NCBI GenBank assembly: GCA_026710435.1
Contig: JAPOQZ010000135.1
Coordinates: 1-43,607 of the forward strand
Reading direction: 5' to 3'
Source of the DNA: a bacterium
GTDB lineage: Bacteria; Actinomycetota; Acidimicrobiia; Spongiisociales; Spongiisociaceae
DNA length: 43,607 nt
The translations under genes were made by a program, and so were the position numbers. Positions 32,133 to 40,330 of this stretch are shown here, in pieces. Within the stretch, counting starts at the first letter, position 1, and each line of letters opens with the position of its first letter. The notes under the pieces were generated by a model, which saw only the letters and a list, made by a program, of their open reading frames with translations, was not told the origin of the DNA and ran no database searches.

Positions 32133-33122
32133 TTGGCGAGCTACAAGGCCGGATCGGCCCTAGGCATCTCGTTCATCGGCGTCGCGGACATGGAGCGATC
32201 CTTGGAGTTCTACCGTGACGTGATCGGGCTCACGGTTACCGAACCATGTCTCTGGCACGGAGAGTCCCTTACGGCGCAGTGGCAATCGCCACCTGGCCTG
32301 GAGGCAGAAGCAGTCCTGGCCGCTTACCAAGGGAGCCGGGTGGGCCGGGTCATGCTGCTCCGGTTCCGCACCGACTCCCGACAGGAGGTAAGGGCCGGAC
32401 GCGAGACCACCTGGATCGGCCTGGGGAACCTCAACTTCTACACCAACCACATCCATGAGACGGCGGTCCGCCTCAGCGCAGCCGGGTACCGGTTCTGGAG
32501 CGAGCCCACCACCTACGAGATGAACAAGGCTGTGGGCTCACCGACGGAGGTGGTGTTCGAGGCCCCCGATTCGGTGCCGGTCAATCTGGTGGAGTTGGTG
32601 CGGGGCACTCAAACGCAGACCGGGGAGATGGCCGCCTTCCTCGACTCGCACGGCATGACCCCGACCGGCTTCACGCAGGTGGTCACCTCGGCTCACTACG
32701 TACGGAACATGGACTCCGCAATCGAGTTCCATCGCCGGGTGCTCGGAATGGAGCCCCTCATCGATGCGATCCTCGACCGTCCGGAGCAGAACAACTTCCT
32801 CAACCTACCTCCGGATGCCCGCACCCACGTCGTGTTCGTCAAGGGTCACATGTTCGGCAAGGTGGCTCTCTGCGCACCGCTCAACTACGAGTGCGTGGAC
32901 CTCACCGGGCGGGCCGAGGCCCCCAACATCGGCTACCTGGCAATGGGTTTCGAGGTTCCCGACATCGACGATGCGGTTGCTCGGGCCCGCTCACTCGGCA
33001 CGGTGATCGCCGCCGTACCTAGGGACATCGACCTGCCCCACTTGGGACGGCTGCGTGGTGCGGTTGTCAGGGCCCCCGGGTCAGGCGCCAGGTATCACCT
33101 GTACGAGGGAGAGCCGGCGTGA
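32133..33122 (+). CDS. Two-domain VOC protein
   Basis: 329 residues. Half 1 (about 8-155) begins GISFIGVADMERSLEFYRDV and contains VMLLRFRTD and LNFYTNHIHETAVRLSAAGY. Half 2 (about 175-325) begins TQVVTSAHYVRNMDSAIEFH and contains GYLAMGFEVPDIDDAVARA. TTG 32133 is the start: AAAGGAG lies 6-12 nt upstream and no nearby ATG fits the conserved N-terminus. The stop overlaps the SDR start by 4 nt (GTGA), tying a VOC protein to a dehydrogenase. The first half lacks a His at the usual first metal position. Confidence 0.77.
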   Translation: MASYKAGSALGISFIGVADMERSLEFYRDVIGLTVTEPCLWHGESLTAQWQSPPGLEAEAVLAAYQGSRVGRVMLLRFRTDSRQEVRAGRETTWIGLGNLNFYTNHIHETAVRLSAAGYRFWSEPTTYEMNKAVGSPTEVVFEAPDSVPVNLVELVRGTQTQTGEMAAFLDSHGMTPTGFTQVVTSAHYVRNMDSAIEFHRRVLGMEPLIDAILDRPEQNNFLNLPPDARTHVVFVKGHMFGKVALCAPLNYECVDLTGRAEAPNIGYLAMGFEVPDIDDAVARARSLGTVIAAVPRDIDLPHLGRLRGAVVRAPGSGARYHLYEGEPA

Positions 33123-33838
33123 GGGATCTGGACGGAAGGGTGACCCTCGTCACGGGCGCCGGACGCGGGATCGGAAGGTCTGTAGCGGAGCTGTTCGGAC
33201 GCTCAGGTTCACGGGTGATGTCCACCGCCCGCTCGACGGACGCCGCCGAGGCGACCGCCGATTCCATCCACGCCTCGGGCGGCATCGCCGCGGCTTGCAC
33301 CCTCGACGTCACCGATCCCCTCGCGGCGGACGCCGCGGTCGCCCGCACCGTCGAGGAGTTCGGACGGCTCGACATCCTGATCAACAACGCCGGAAACTTC
33401 GTCCGAGGACGGGTGGAGGACACGACCCCCGAACAGTGGGACGAGGTGATCGGCACTGACCTCAACGGCGTGTTCTACTGTGCCCGCGCCGCCGTCCGCC
33501 AGATGGTCGACCAGACACCGTTCGAAGGAGTGAGGGGCCACATCATCGGCATGAACTCGGGAGCGGGAATACGGGGTTTCCCAACGGGGGCCTCCTACTC
33601 CGCTGCCAAGTGGGGAATGATCGGCCTAGCCGAATCCCTGCGCGGCGAGGTCACGGATCGGGCAATCAAGGTGACCGAGGTCGTCATCGCATCGACCGTC
33701 CGCAGCGGGATGTCGGCCGGCCGGGACGTTCCCAAGATCGAGGCCGACGACTTCGCGGAGACCGTGCTGGCAGTGGCGTCGTTCGCACCCAGCGTCGCCA
33801 TCAGCCAGATCGTGGTCGGCCAGATGGTCCCTCAGTAA
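33119..33838 (+). CDS. Short-chain dehydrogenase/reductase (SDR)
   Basis: A 239-residue classical SDR. It has the nucleotide-binding motif TGAGRGIG at 12-19, STARS after strand 2 (suggesting NADP preference), NNAG near 90-93, catalytic Ser in IGMNSGAG near 143, and the YSAAK Tyr/Lys pair near 159-163. It would oxidise an alcohol or reduce a carbonyl in the cytoplasm. The GTG start overlaps the VOC gene. Its last 7 bp overlap the convergent LLM gene. The substrate is unknown but presumably an intermediate of the local pathway. Confidence 0.9.
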   Translation: MRDLDGRVTLVTGAGRGIGRSVAELFGRSGSRVMSTARSTDAAEATADSIHASGGIAAACTLDVTDPLAADAAVARTVEEFGRLDILINNAGNFVRGRVEDTTPEQWDEVIGTDLNGVFYCARAAVRQMVDQTPFEGVRGHIIGMNSGAGIRGFPTGASYSAAKWGMIGLAESLRGEVTDRAIKVTEVVIASTVRSGMSAGRDVPKIEADDFAETVLAVASFAPSVAISQIVVGQMVPQ

Positions 33839-34824
33839 CCGACCAACTCCGCGAGTGCCATGTACGCGTCAACCGAGAACGACCTGTAGCCGGTAGCGAT
33901 ATCGGCCGGATCGGGAGTGAACGGGGCGATGATGGGCACGTCCACCCCCGCCCGGCGGTACTCACCGAGGATATGGCGAGCGTGTTCGACCGATCCTGCG
34001 ATACCCAGCTCCGCCACCTGCCGATCGTCCAGGGAAGAACGTTCGTCCAGCATCCCTTCGCGGCGTAGTTGCCTCACGTAGTTGATCTGGACGAGGGTCA
34101 GCTCCACCCGGTCCCTGAGACGTTCCAGCGCGAGGCGCTGATCGTCGTCGATGCACGCGTAGACCATGGTGTATATGCGCGGGGTCGCGGGGTCGCGGCC
34201 GATCGCCGCGCAGTGGTCGTCCATCAACTCTCGCAGGCGGGATATCTGGGCGCGACTGACCACGGAGGTGAAGATGCCGTCGGCCACCTCGACGGCCATA
34301 CGGACCATGTTGGGACCGTGGGCCGCCACCACTATCGGGACCCTCCTCTCCGGCGTCCAGGCAACGGTTGCCCTCGGACCCAGAACGCGGTAGCGGCTGC
34401 CCTCGTAGCCCAGTGAAGCGCCGCCGGACGTGAGACCGGCCCTGATCACCTCCACGTACTCCCGCATGTCCCGAACCGGCGTCGACATGTCGAGTCCGAG
34501 ACCCTCTTCGTTCACCATCTGGTGCCCGACACCCAGACCGAGAAGCAGGCGGCCACCCGAGACCTCTTCTACCGACGCGGCCGCCTGAGCCATCTGCAGG
34601 GGGTGCCGCAGGTAGATGTTGGCGATGGCCGAGCCGATGGTGGCGGTCGACGTCGCGCCCGCGATCACCGCCATCGTCGTCATGGCGTCGTTGTTCGACT
34701 CGGTTACGAAAAGGTGATCGATTCCGATTCCCTCCAGGTCGGAACTGAGGTCGGCCAGCTGGGTCGGACCCCGGTTTCCCAGGCTGAAATAGGCCACACC
34801 CAGGGACGGAGGTGGAAGTTGCAT
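33832..34824 (-). CDS. LLM-class flavin/F420-dependent oxidoreductase (paralogue 3)
   Basis: 330 residues, closely related to the enzyme at 15140-16102. It has GVAYFSLGNRGP at the start, LFVTESNNDAMTTMA near 38-52, GSAIANIYLRHPLQMA, GRLLLGLGVGHQMVNEEG, and RRVPIVVAAHGPNMVRMA. The AxxNDAMT and GHQxVN signatures are shared with paralogue 1 and may mark one substrate class. It lies 68 bp after the importer ATPase on the same strand, so it is likely the last gene of the cupin-nitroreductase-ATPase operon. F420 or FMN as cofactor is not resolved. Confidence 0.88.
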   Translation of the reverse strand: MQLPPPSLGVAYFSLGNRGPTQLADLSSDLEGIGIDHLFVTESNNDAMTTMAVIAGATSTATIGSAIANIYLRHPLQMAQAAASVEEVSGGRLLLGLGVGHQMVNEEGLGLDMSTPVRDMREYVEVIRAGLTSGGASLGYEGSRYRVLGPRATVAWTPERRVPIVVAAHGPNMVRMAVEVADGIFTSVVSRAQISRLRELMDDHCAAIGRDPATPRIYTMVYACIDDDQRLALERLRDRVELTLVQINYVRQLRREGMLDERSSLDDRQVAELGIAGSVEHARHILGEYRRAGVDVPIIAPFTPDPADIATGYRSFSVDAYMALAELVGY

Positions 34825-34892
34825 CAGGCGGTTACCGGTGGAACAACCCTGGGACCGTCACGGGCTTCTCTGCCCGTCCGAGCGGCCCCGGC

Positions 34893-35903
34893 TCAGCCGT
34901 GCGACGCTCCGCCGGCAACGCTTGCTCCCCGGCCCGACTCCAGCAAGTGGCAGGCTGCGACATGGCTGGGGTTGATGACCGTGAGTTCGGGGATCTCCTG
35001 CGGGCAACGATCGAAGACGTAAGGGCACCGGGTATGGAAGGTGCAACCGGAGGGGAGATCGATGGCGGAGGGAACCTCCCCGGAGATTGGTTTCAACTCG
35101 GAGCGGAGTTGCGGGTCGGGGACCGGAACCGACGCGAGGAGCGACTGGGTGTAGGGGTGTTGCGGATCCTCGAAGATCTCCTCGGTGGGTCCCTGCTCGA
35201 CGATCCGGCCGAGGTACATCACGGCGATGCGGTCGCTGACGTGCTTGGCGATGTCGATCTCGTGCGTGATGAACAGATAGGTCAGATTCTCCATCTTGCG
35301 GAGGTCGATGAGCAGGTTGATGATGCTGGCCTTGACACTCACATCCAGGCTGGCGGTCGGTTCGTCGAGGATCAGCACGTCGGGAGACACGGCCAATGCC
35401 CGGGCGATGGTCACCCGCTGGAGTTCACCGCCGCTGATGCCACTCGGATACCTGTAGAGGTAGTCGGGCGAGAGACCGACCTCCTGCAGGAGTTGGGCAG
35501 CCCGAGCGGTGCGATCGACGTTGGTCGGCACCAGGTCGTGAACCTTGAGCGGCTGGGTCAGGGTGTGCTTGATGGTCTTGCGCCTGTTCAGGGCGGACCA
35601 GGGATTCTGCGACACCAACTGTATGGCCCGTCGGGCTGCGATGGTGTCCTCCGCGGCAAGCAGGTCCTCCCCGTCGAGGCTTATGCTGCCGGACGTCGGC
35701 CGCTCCAACCGCAGGATCAGCCGCGCGATGGTCGACTTGCCACACCCGGACTCGCCCACGATTGCCACCGTCTCGCCGTCCTCGATCCGCAGCGACACAC
35801 CGTTCACCGCGCGGACGGACTCGCGCACCTTGGCGAAGGTACCGCGCCGCACCGGGAAGTGCTTGACCAGGTCACGAACCTCCAAGCGGGGGGTGCTAGC
35901 CAT
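34893..35903 (-). CDS. Oligopeptide-type ABC importer ATPase, DppF/OppF type
   Basis: 336 residues. Walker A GESGCGKST near 54-62, Q-loop in VSQNPWSALNRR, signature ISGGELQRV near 158-166, Walker B VLILDEPTASLD, and the H-loop in FITHEIDI. The C-terminal oligopeptide/dipeptide extension has the Cys-bearing CTFHTRCPY segment typical of this family. Together with the adjacent ATPase it would power the permeases encoded at 8216 and 13329. It overlaps the upstream ATPase gene by 8 nt. Confidence 0.92.
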   Translation of the reverse strand: MASTPRLEVRDLVKHFPVRRGTFAKVRESVRAVNGVSLRIEDGETVAIVGESGCGKSTIARLILRLERPTSGSISLDGEDLLAAEDTIAARRAIQLVSQNPWSALNRRKTIKHTLTQPLKVHDLVPTNVDRTARAAQLLQEVGLSPDYLYRYPSGISGGELQRVTIARALAVSPDVLILDEPTASLDVSVKASIINLLIDLRKMENLTYLFITHEIDIAKHVSDRIAVMYLGRIVEQGPTEEIFEDPQHPYTQSLLASVPVPDPQLRSELKPISGEVPSAIDLPSGCTFHTRCPYVFDRCPQEIPELTVINPSHVAACHLLESGRGASVAGGASHG

Positions 35904-36927
35904 CGGGAGCCTCCGAGTACAGATGGCACCGGACGACCGTATCGCTCACGGTTTGCCTCTCCGGAACCTCGGTGCGGCAGCGGTCCATCACGCTCGGGCA
36001 GCGTGGTGCGAACGGGCATCCATCCAGCAGGTTGGAACCGATGGCGCTGCCGGTTATCGAGGTGAGCGGTTCGCCGCGCCGGTGCCGGCTCGGGAGCGAA
36101 TCGAGCAGGGCGATGGTGTAGGGGTGGCGGGGTTCGTGGAAGAGCGTGTTCACATCGGCCATCTCGACCAGGCGGCCTCCGTACATGACCGCCACCCTGT
36201 CGCAGGTCTGGGCGATGACACCGAGGTCGTGGGTGACGATGATGACCGACAAGCCCAGCCGTTCCCTCGCCTCCATCAGCAGGCTCAGTACCTGCGCCTG
36301 CACGGTGACATCGAGGGTGGTCGTCGGCTCGTCGGCCATCAACACGTCCGGCTCCCCGACCAGCGCCGCGATCGCGATGAGCATCCGCTGTAGCTGGCCC
36401 CCGGAGAACTGGTACGGATATCCCGACAGGCGTTCGGTAGCGGCTCGGAGACCGACCCGCTCCAGCATCGACTCGATCGCTTCGGTCAACTCCTGCGCGT
36501 TCCTCGCCCCGTCGCGCTGCAGGTACCACTTGAGCTGTCTCTCTATGGTGGCGACCGGACTCAGCGAACTCATCGGACGCTGGGGGATGAGGCTGATCCG
36601 GCGACCCCTCAGCCTGCGGATGGCCTCGTCCGACAGACCAAGCAGGTCGCTACCGTCGAAGTCGAGCGAGCCGGCGCTCATGTCGGCGTTCTCGGGCAGC
36701 AGGCGCAGTATCGACATGAGCACGGTCGACTTGCCGCATCCGGACTCTCCGACCAGACCCAGAAACTCGCCCCTGCGGAGTTCGAAAGAGACATCGCGGA
36801 CCGCCGGAACCGGGCCATCGTGGGTCTTGAAAGTGGTGCTCAGACCATCGACGGTCAGAATCGCCTCGGCCGACGTCAATGAACCCTGCGGGTCGTCCTT
36901 GCCTCGGACGCGGGCCGTGCTCGCCAA
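35896..36927 (-). CDS. Oligopeptide-type ABC importer ATPase, DppD/OppD type
   Basis: 343 residues. Walker A GESGCGKST near 59-67, signature FSGGQLQRM near 169-177, Walker B VLMADEPTTTLD near 190-201, H-loop VTHDLG, and the family C-terminal extension with CPFAPRCPSV. The start lies 4 nt after the nitroreductase stop. It forms the ATPase pair with the following gene. No permease is adjacent, so the importer is encoded in three separate places in the window; that these belong together is inference from the presence of exactly one full set. Confidence 0.92.
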   Translation of the reverse strand: MASTARVRGKDDPQGSLTSAEAILTVDGLSTTFKTHDGPVPAVRDVSFELRRGEFLGLVGESGCGKSTVLMSILRLLPENADMSAGSLDFDGSDLLGLSDEAIRRLRGRRISLIPQRPMSSLSPVATIERQLKWYLQRDGARNAQELTEAIESMLERVGLRAATERLSGYPYQFSGGQLQRMLIAIAALVGEPDVLMADEPTTTLDVTVQAQVLSLLMEARERLGLSVIIVTHDLGVIAQTCDRVAVMYGGRLVEMADVNTLFHEPRHPYTIALLDSLPSRHRRGEPLTSITGSAIGSNLLDGCPFAPRCPSVMDRCRTEVPERQTVSDTVVRCHLYSEAPDG

Positions 36928-36931
36928 CCGG

Positions 36932-37576
36932 TCACTCTCCCTGCCAGCCGTCCCAATGCGTGAACTCCGAGGCGGCGATCCGCTTGACCGGCTTGAAGTC
37001 GGCGACCGGATAGCCCAGGGGGATCAACGCGATGATCTGGGTCTCCTCGGGCATCCCCAGGAGGATCTTTGCATCCTCCTCCACGATGTTCATGGCCGTA
37101 GTAAAGCACGTACCTAAACCCAGACCCCGCGCTGCCAGCATCAGATTCTGGATGCATGGGACGGTGGACGTGTAGTTCACCTCGGCCCGGAAGGCCTTCA
37201 GAACACCGTACCGGGGGTAGTTGTTCTTGGTGATGTTCATGGCGACCACGATCAGCACCGGGGCCTCTTCGAGGTGATCGCGCAGATAGTACGACATCTT
37301 GATCATCGTCTTCTGGCCGGTCCGGCCGTCGTACGCCTTGCGGCCTTGGCGGCGGGGGTGGTCCCGCAGGAAATCCCATCCGTCCCGGTAGATGTCAGCG
37401 ATCTTGCCCTTCAGTTCCGGATCCTTGATGACAACGAACTCCCAGGGCTGTGCGTTGGCGCCATTCGGTGCCCACGTAGCCGCGGAGAGGATATTCCGGA
37501 TGTCGTCATCGGACACCGGATCCGGCTTGAAGTGCTTGGTACTGGGTTGGGTGCGCATCGCCTCGAACAGGTCCAC
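36932..37576 (-). CDS. Nitroreductase family FMN oxidoreductase
   Basis: 214 residues. The FMN-binding start MDLFEAMRTQPSTKHFKPD leads into the WAPNGANAQPWEFVV block (about 33-49), with VPCIQNLMLAARGLGLGTC near 140-158 and the terminal LIPLGYPVADF. Family members reduce nitro groups, quinones, enones or flavins with NAD(P)H. It lies 4 nt upstream of an importer ATPase and 36 bp after the bicupin gene, so it belongs to the transport operon. It could act on the imported compound or supply reduced flavin. Confidence 0.9.
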   Translation of the reverse strand: MDLFEAMRTQPSTKHFKPDPVSDDDIRNILSAATWAPNGANAQPWEFVVIKDPELKGKIADIYRDGWDFLRDHPRRQGRKAYDGRTGQKTMIKMSYYLRDHLEEAPVLIVVAMNITKNNYPRYGVLKAFRAEVNYTSTVPCIQNLMLAARGLGLGTCFTTAMNIVEEDAKILLGMPEETQIIALIPLGYPVADFKPVKRIAASEFTHWDGWQGE

Positions 37577-37612
37577 GCTGTCTCCTCTCGACTCGTTACC
37601 GGCGCTCGAACG

Positions 37613-38416
37613 TTACCCGTCGAAGTGGCCCGCCTCCACAAGGCCCCGATTCTCCTCCGGGCTCGTTCCGGTGCGATCGGTGAAATAGTTCACATGGTGG
37701 CGGTCGTGCCGCAGCAGAGCGACGAAGCCCCCCTTGGTTCGCATCGGTCCGTGACTGACCCACGGGTCCCGCCAGAAGTAGTCTCCCGGACCCATGGCGC
37801 CCAACTCGCCGACGTTGTCCATGAACATGTCGCCCTGGATCACGTAGCACTCCTCAACGCATGGGTGGAACTCGAGCAGGGGCGAATCCCACCATGGCAC
37901 CACCCCGAGGACGAAGGTCCGCTCGCCGGTCGTCTCGTCGTACCGGACGGTCTTGTGGCAGAGTCCCTTTGGTAGCCCCGCGCCTGCCCCCCAGGTCCAC
38001 TCCCAGGAGTCGGTGTCGATGATCGTGGCCTCGCCGTCGCTCGCCGGTTCGACCAGATCGGGAGAGCCTTCGTGGTGTGCCAGGATGGTGGTTTCCTCCC
38101 GTGCTAGTACCGGCCCGTATCCGACCCCGGCAGGTACGAAGATGTAAGTGTTCGGACCGCACTCGGTGTCCCCGACGACGAGCGCGCCGTCGAGCACGTA
38201 CAACTCCACCTGGCGGGTGTGAGCGCCGAACGGAACCTCCAGACCGGCCGGGTAACGAACCAAGCCGCTGAAAGCGGCGTTCTCGGTACCGGCGGTGAAG
38301 TACTTGACCCGGCGTCCGGAAGGAGTTCCTAGTGGATCGAACGGGGCCCAGGACAGGTCCCTCTCCCGGACGAACTCAACGTGCTCCCGCGGGCTGAGGT
38401 TCGACACTACACCCAT
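37613..38416 (-). CDS. Bicupin-type protein (cupin domains)
   Basis: 267 residues with two cupin halves: about 45-130 (FGAHTRQVELYVLDGALVV, NTYIFVPAG) and about 150-250 (FHPCVEECYVIQGDMFMDN, GDYFWRDPWVSHG). The second half has the His/Glu pattern of a metal-binding cupin. It resembles ChrR-like or DUF4437-like bicupins, with no defined reaction. It heads the minus-strand operon cupin - nitroreductase - two ATPases - LLM, and is divergent from the PEP-mutase-family gene across an 83-bp gap that must hold both promoters. It is distantly similar in layout to 9155-10006. Confidence 0.78.
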   Translation of the reverse strand: MGVVSNLSPREHVEFVRERDLSWAPFDPLGTPSGRRVKYFTAGTENAAFSGLVRYPAGLEVPFGAHTRQVELYVLDGALVVGDTECGPNTYIFVPAGVGYGPVLAREETTILAHHEGSPDLVEPASDGEATIIDTDSWEWTWGAGAGLPKGLCHKTVRYDETTGERTFVLGVVPWWDSPLLEFHPCVEECYVIQGDMFMDNVGELGAMGPGDYFWRDPWVSHGPMRTKGGFVALLRHDRHHVNYFTDRTGTSPEENRGLVEAGHFDG

Positions 38417-38499
38417 GGATCCCTTCCCTTCGGAGTCGCACCGAAGCCTAAAGCTTCGAAGGCCAAACGCGGCGGGAAACTGCGACTATGTTCTAATCA

Positions 38500-39426
38500 A
38501 TGCCTGGTAAGCAAGTCCCTCCGGGTCTCGGCGGTCCCAGACCGTCCTCCCGGGCCGGCGAACTCCGCTCTGTGCTGGCCGGCCGAGCGATCGTAGTCCC
38601 CGGCGTGATCGACGCGCTCTCTGCTCGCTTGGTGGAGAGGGCCAGGTTCCCGGCCGCCTACATAACCGGTGCGGGGTTCGCGAACTCGGCATTCGGACTT
38701 CCCGACGTGGGTCTCGTGACCCGCAGCGAACTCACCGAGCATGTAAGGCGGATAGGGGAAGCCTGCCGCCTCCCATTGATCGTTGACGCCGATACGGGGT
38801 TCGGCGGTCCGCTTTCGGTCATGCGCTCGGTCCATCAACTGGAGAGGGCCGGGGCAGCCGCCATCCAGATCGAGGATCAGCAGGATCCCAAACGGTGCGG
38901 ACACTTCGAGGGCCAGCGCTTGGTAGCCGTGGGCGAGATGGAGCAGAAGATCGATGCCGCCGTCAGAGCCCGCTCGGATGCTGACCTCATGGTCATCGCC
39001 CGCACCGACGCCCGGGGTATGGCCGGCCTCGACGAAGCGATATCGAGGGGCCGGGCCTATCTCGCCGCGGGTGCCGACGCCCTATTCGTAGAGGCACCCA
39101 GATCGTTGGAGGAAATGGTACGGGTAGCGGCCGAGTTCCCTGGCGTGCCCCTTGTCGCCAATCTTGTAGAGGGTGGCAAGACGCCCCTTATCCCGACCCC
39201 CCGGCTGGAGGAACTCGGCTACCGGATAGTCCTGCGAGCAAGCCTGCTGCTCCGCAGCATGGCTTCCGCGGCCCGCGATGCCCTGGCAAGGCTGGCAGCC
39301 GACGACAGCGATCCGTGTATCGAGGAGCACATGCTCACATGGGACGAACGCCAGGGGTTGGTAATGCTGGAAGAGTTCGACTCGCTCGCGGACGACATCC
39401 GGGCGAGAAGGAGGACGAGAGAGTGA
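38500..39426 (+). CDS. Isocitrate lyase/PEP mutase superfamily enzyme
   Basis: 308 residues, TIM barrel. DADTGFGG at 96-103 supplies the Mg2+ aspartates. IEDQQDPKRCGHFEGQ at 124-139 carries the KRCGH lyase signature, and IARTDAR follows near 166. Retention of the catalytic Cys133 points to a C-C lyase (methylisocitrate lyase, 2,3-dimethylmalate lyase) or an oxaloacetate-type decarboxylase rather than a mutase. The stop overlaps the amidohydrolase start by 4 nt (GTGA). With PrpD homologues in the window a 2-methylcitrate-like step is tempting, but no synthase is present. Confidence 0.88.
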   Translation: MPGKQVPPGLGGPRPSSRAGELRSVLAGRAIVVPGVIDALSARLVERARFPAAYITGAGFANSAFGLPDVGLVTRSELTEHVRRIGEACRLPLIVDADTGFGGPLSVMRSVHQLERAGAAAIQIEDQQDPKRCGHFEGQRLVAVGEMEQKIDAAVRARSDADLMVIARTDARGMAGLDEAISRGRAYLAAGADALFVEAPRSLEEMVRVAAEFPGVPLVANLVEGGKTPLIPTPRLEELGYRIVLRASLLLRSMASAARDALARLAADDSDPCIEEHMLTWDERQGLVMLEEFDSLADDIRARRRTRE

Positions 39427-40214
39427 GCGAGCCTAGGAGGGTCCTCAAGAACGAGGATGGAGGTCGTCCGGTCGTTCGCCGGCCTGATAGTTTGCATCGA
39501 CCGTCGGGGCAAGAGGGGGTTACTCAGCACCCTCCTAGATGGCTGGCCTCCATACCCGACGAGGACCGTGGCGTTTACGAACTGGCCGGCTTCGCGAACC
39601 GGGTCGGGTTCGGGAAACGTCCGGCTGTGCTGGTCATCGACCTCCAGTACCGGACAGCCGGCGACCACCCGGCACCGATCGAGGAGGCGATAACCACCAT
39701 GTACCCGACCGCCTGCGGCGAGCCGGCCTGGGAGGCCGTCGGGCACGTAGCCAGGCTCCTGGAAGCCGCGCGGGAGAAGGACGTACCGATCATCTACCCC
39801 TACGTGGCGCCCAAACGCGAGGTCGACGCGGGACGTTTCGGCCAGATCAACCCGCTCGTGACATCAATCCCCGAACGCGGATACCAGTTCATCGACGAGA
39901 TAGCTCCCCGTGAGGGGGACGTGCTGCTACCGAAGCGGCATGCCAGCGCCTTCTTCGGGACCGCGCTGGCGAGCTACCTGGTCGACTTCGAAGCCGACAC
40001 CGTCCTGGTCACCGGGGCGACCACCGGAGGATGCGTCCGGGCCACGGTCGCCGATGCTTTCTCCTACAACTTCCACACGATCGTCGTCGAGGAGTGCGTG
40101 TTCGACCGAATCAGGATCAGCCACGACATCAGCCTGTTCGACATGGATGCCAAGTATGCCGACGTCGTCCCGGTCGAGACCGCCATTACCTATCTTCGGT
40201 CTCTCGACCGGTGA
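39423..40214 (+). CDS. Isochorismatase-family cysteine amidohydrolase with MITE-derived N-terminal insert
   Basis: 263 residues from GTG 39423. The catalytic triad is visible: Asp73 (VLVIDLQ), Lys171 (LLPKRHASAFFGT) and Cys204 (TTGGCVRAT). The GCVRATVADAFSYNF stretch resembles N-carbamoylsarcosine amidohydrolases, so hydrolysis of a carbamoyl or amide bond is likely. Residues about 6-39 are encoded by a 98-bp CTAG element plus one CTAG (102 bp, 34 codons) without a stop. Without it the protein would read MSEPRWLASIPDEDRG, a normal family start, about 229 residues. The GTG overlaps the previous stop. Whether the longer protein is made and folds is unknown. Confidence 0.87.
   Translation: MSEPRRVLKNEDGGRPVVRRPDSLHRPSGQEGVTQHPPRWLASIPDEDRGVYELAGFANRVGFGKRPAVLVIDLQYRTAGDHPAPIEEAITTMYPTACGEPAWEAVGHVARLLEAAREKDVPIIYPYVAPKREVDAGRFGQINPLVTSIPERGYQFIDEIAPREGDVLLPKRHASAFFGTALASYLVDFEADTVLVTGATTGGCVRATVADAFSYNFHTIVVEECVFDRIRISHDISLFDMDAKYADVVPVETAITYLRSLDR
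39433..39538. mobile_element. 98-bp CTAG MITE variant, copy 3 (in frame inside a CDS)
   Basis: Element 39437-39534 is flanked by CTAG at 39433-39436 and 39535-39538. The ends GAGGGTCCTCAAGAACGA and GAGGGTGCTGAGTAAC (right end read on the other strand) match the family, but the interior is divergent from the other three copies. Element plus one CTAG is 102 bp, an exact multiple of three. It therefore keeps the reading frame of the amidohydrolase and contains no stop in that frame. Confidence 0.75.
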
Positions 40215-40219
40215 GGGTT

Positions 40220-40236
40220 ACCCATCCCCGATGGGT
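40220..40236 (+). terminator. Short hairpin after the amidohydrolase gene
   Basis: ACCCATC at 40220-40226 pairs with GATGGGT at 40230-40236 across a 3-nt loop, starting 6 nt after the stop codon. No T-run follows, so it is at best a weak or factor-assisted terminator. Confidence 0.3.
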
Positions 40237-40278
40237 CGGATCGTTTGAATGGTTGGATAAGGGGACGTATTAATATCA

Positions 40279-40306
40279 TTGACCGCCATGTATGTTATGG
40301 TAGATA
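40279..40306 (+). promoter_or_regulatory. Putative promoter of the small membrane protein gene
   Basis: TTGACC (40279-40284), 16 bp, TAGATA (40301-40306) in an AT-rich stretch, 24 bp before the ATG at 40331. It is close to the sigma-70/SigA consensus and is the clearest promoter-like sequence in the window. Confidence 0.5.
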
Positions 40307-40330
40307 CCCGATAGAGGTGGGAGGAAACCG

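Noticed and set aside
38500..39426. Phosphoenolpyruvate mutase for phosphonate synthesis
   Set aside because: The KRCGH lyase signature is present and there is no phosphonopyruvate decarboxylase partner, so a lyase role is more likely.
8216..40214. A complete Rut uracil-degradation pathway
   Set aside because: The fold classes overlap, but genes are dispersed, multiplied and mixed with PrpD and VOC proteins, the hydrolases have altered active sites, and no clear RutA/RutB orthologue can be claimed by eye.
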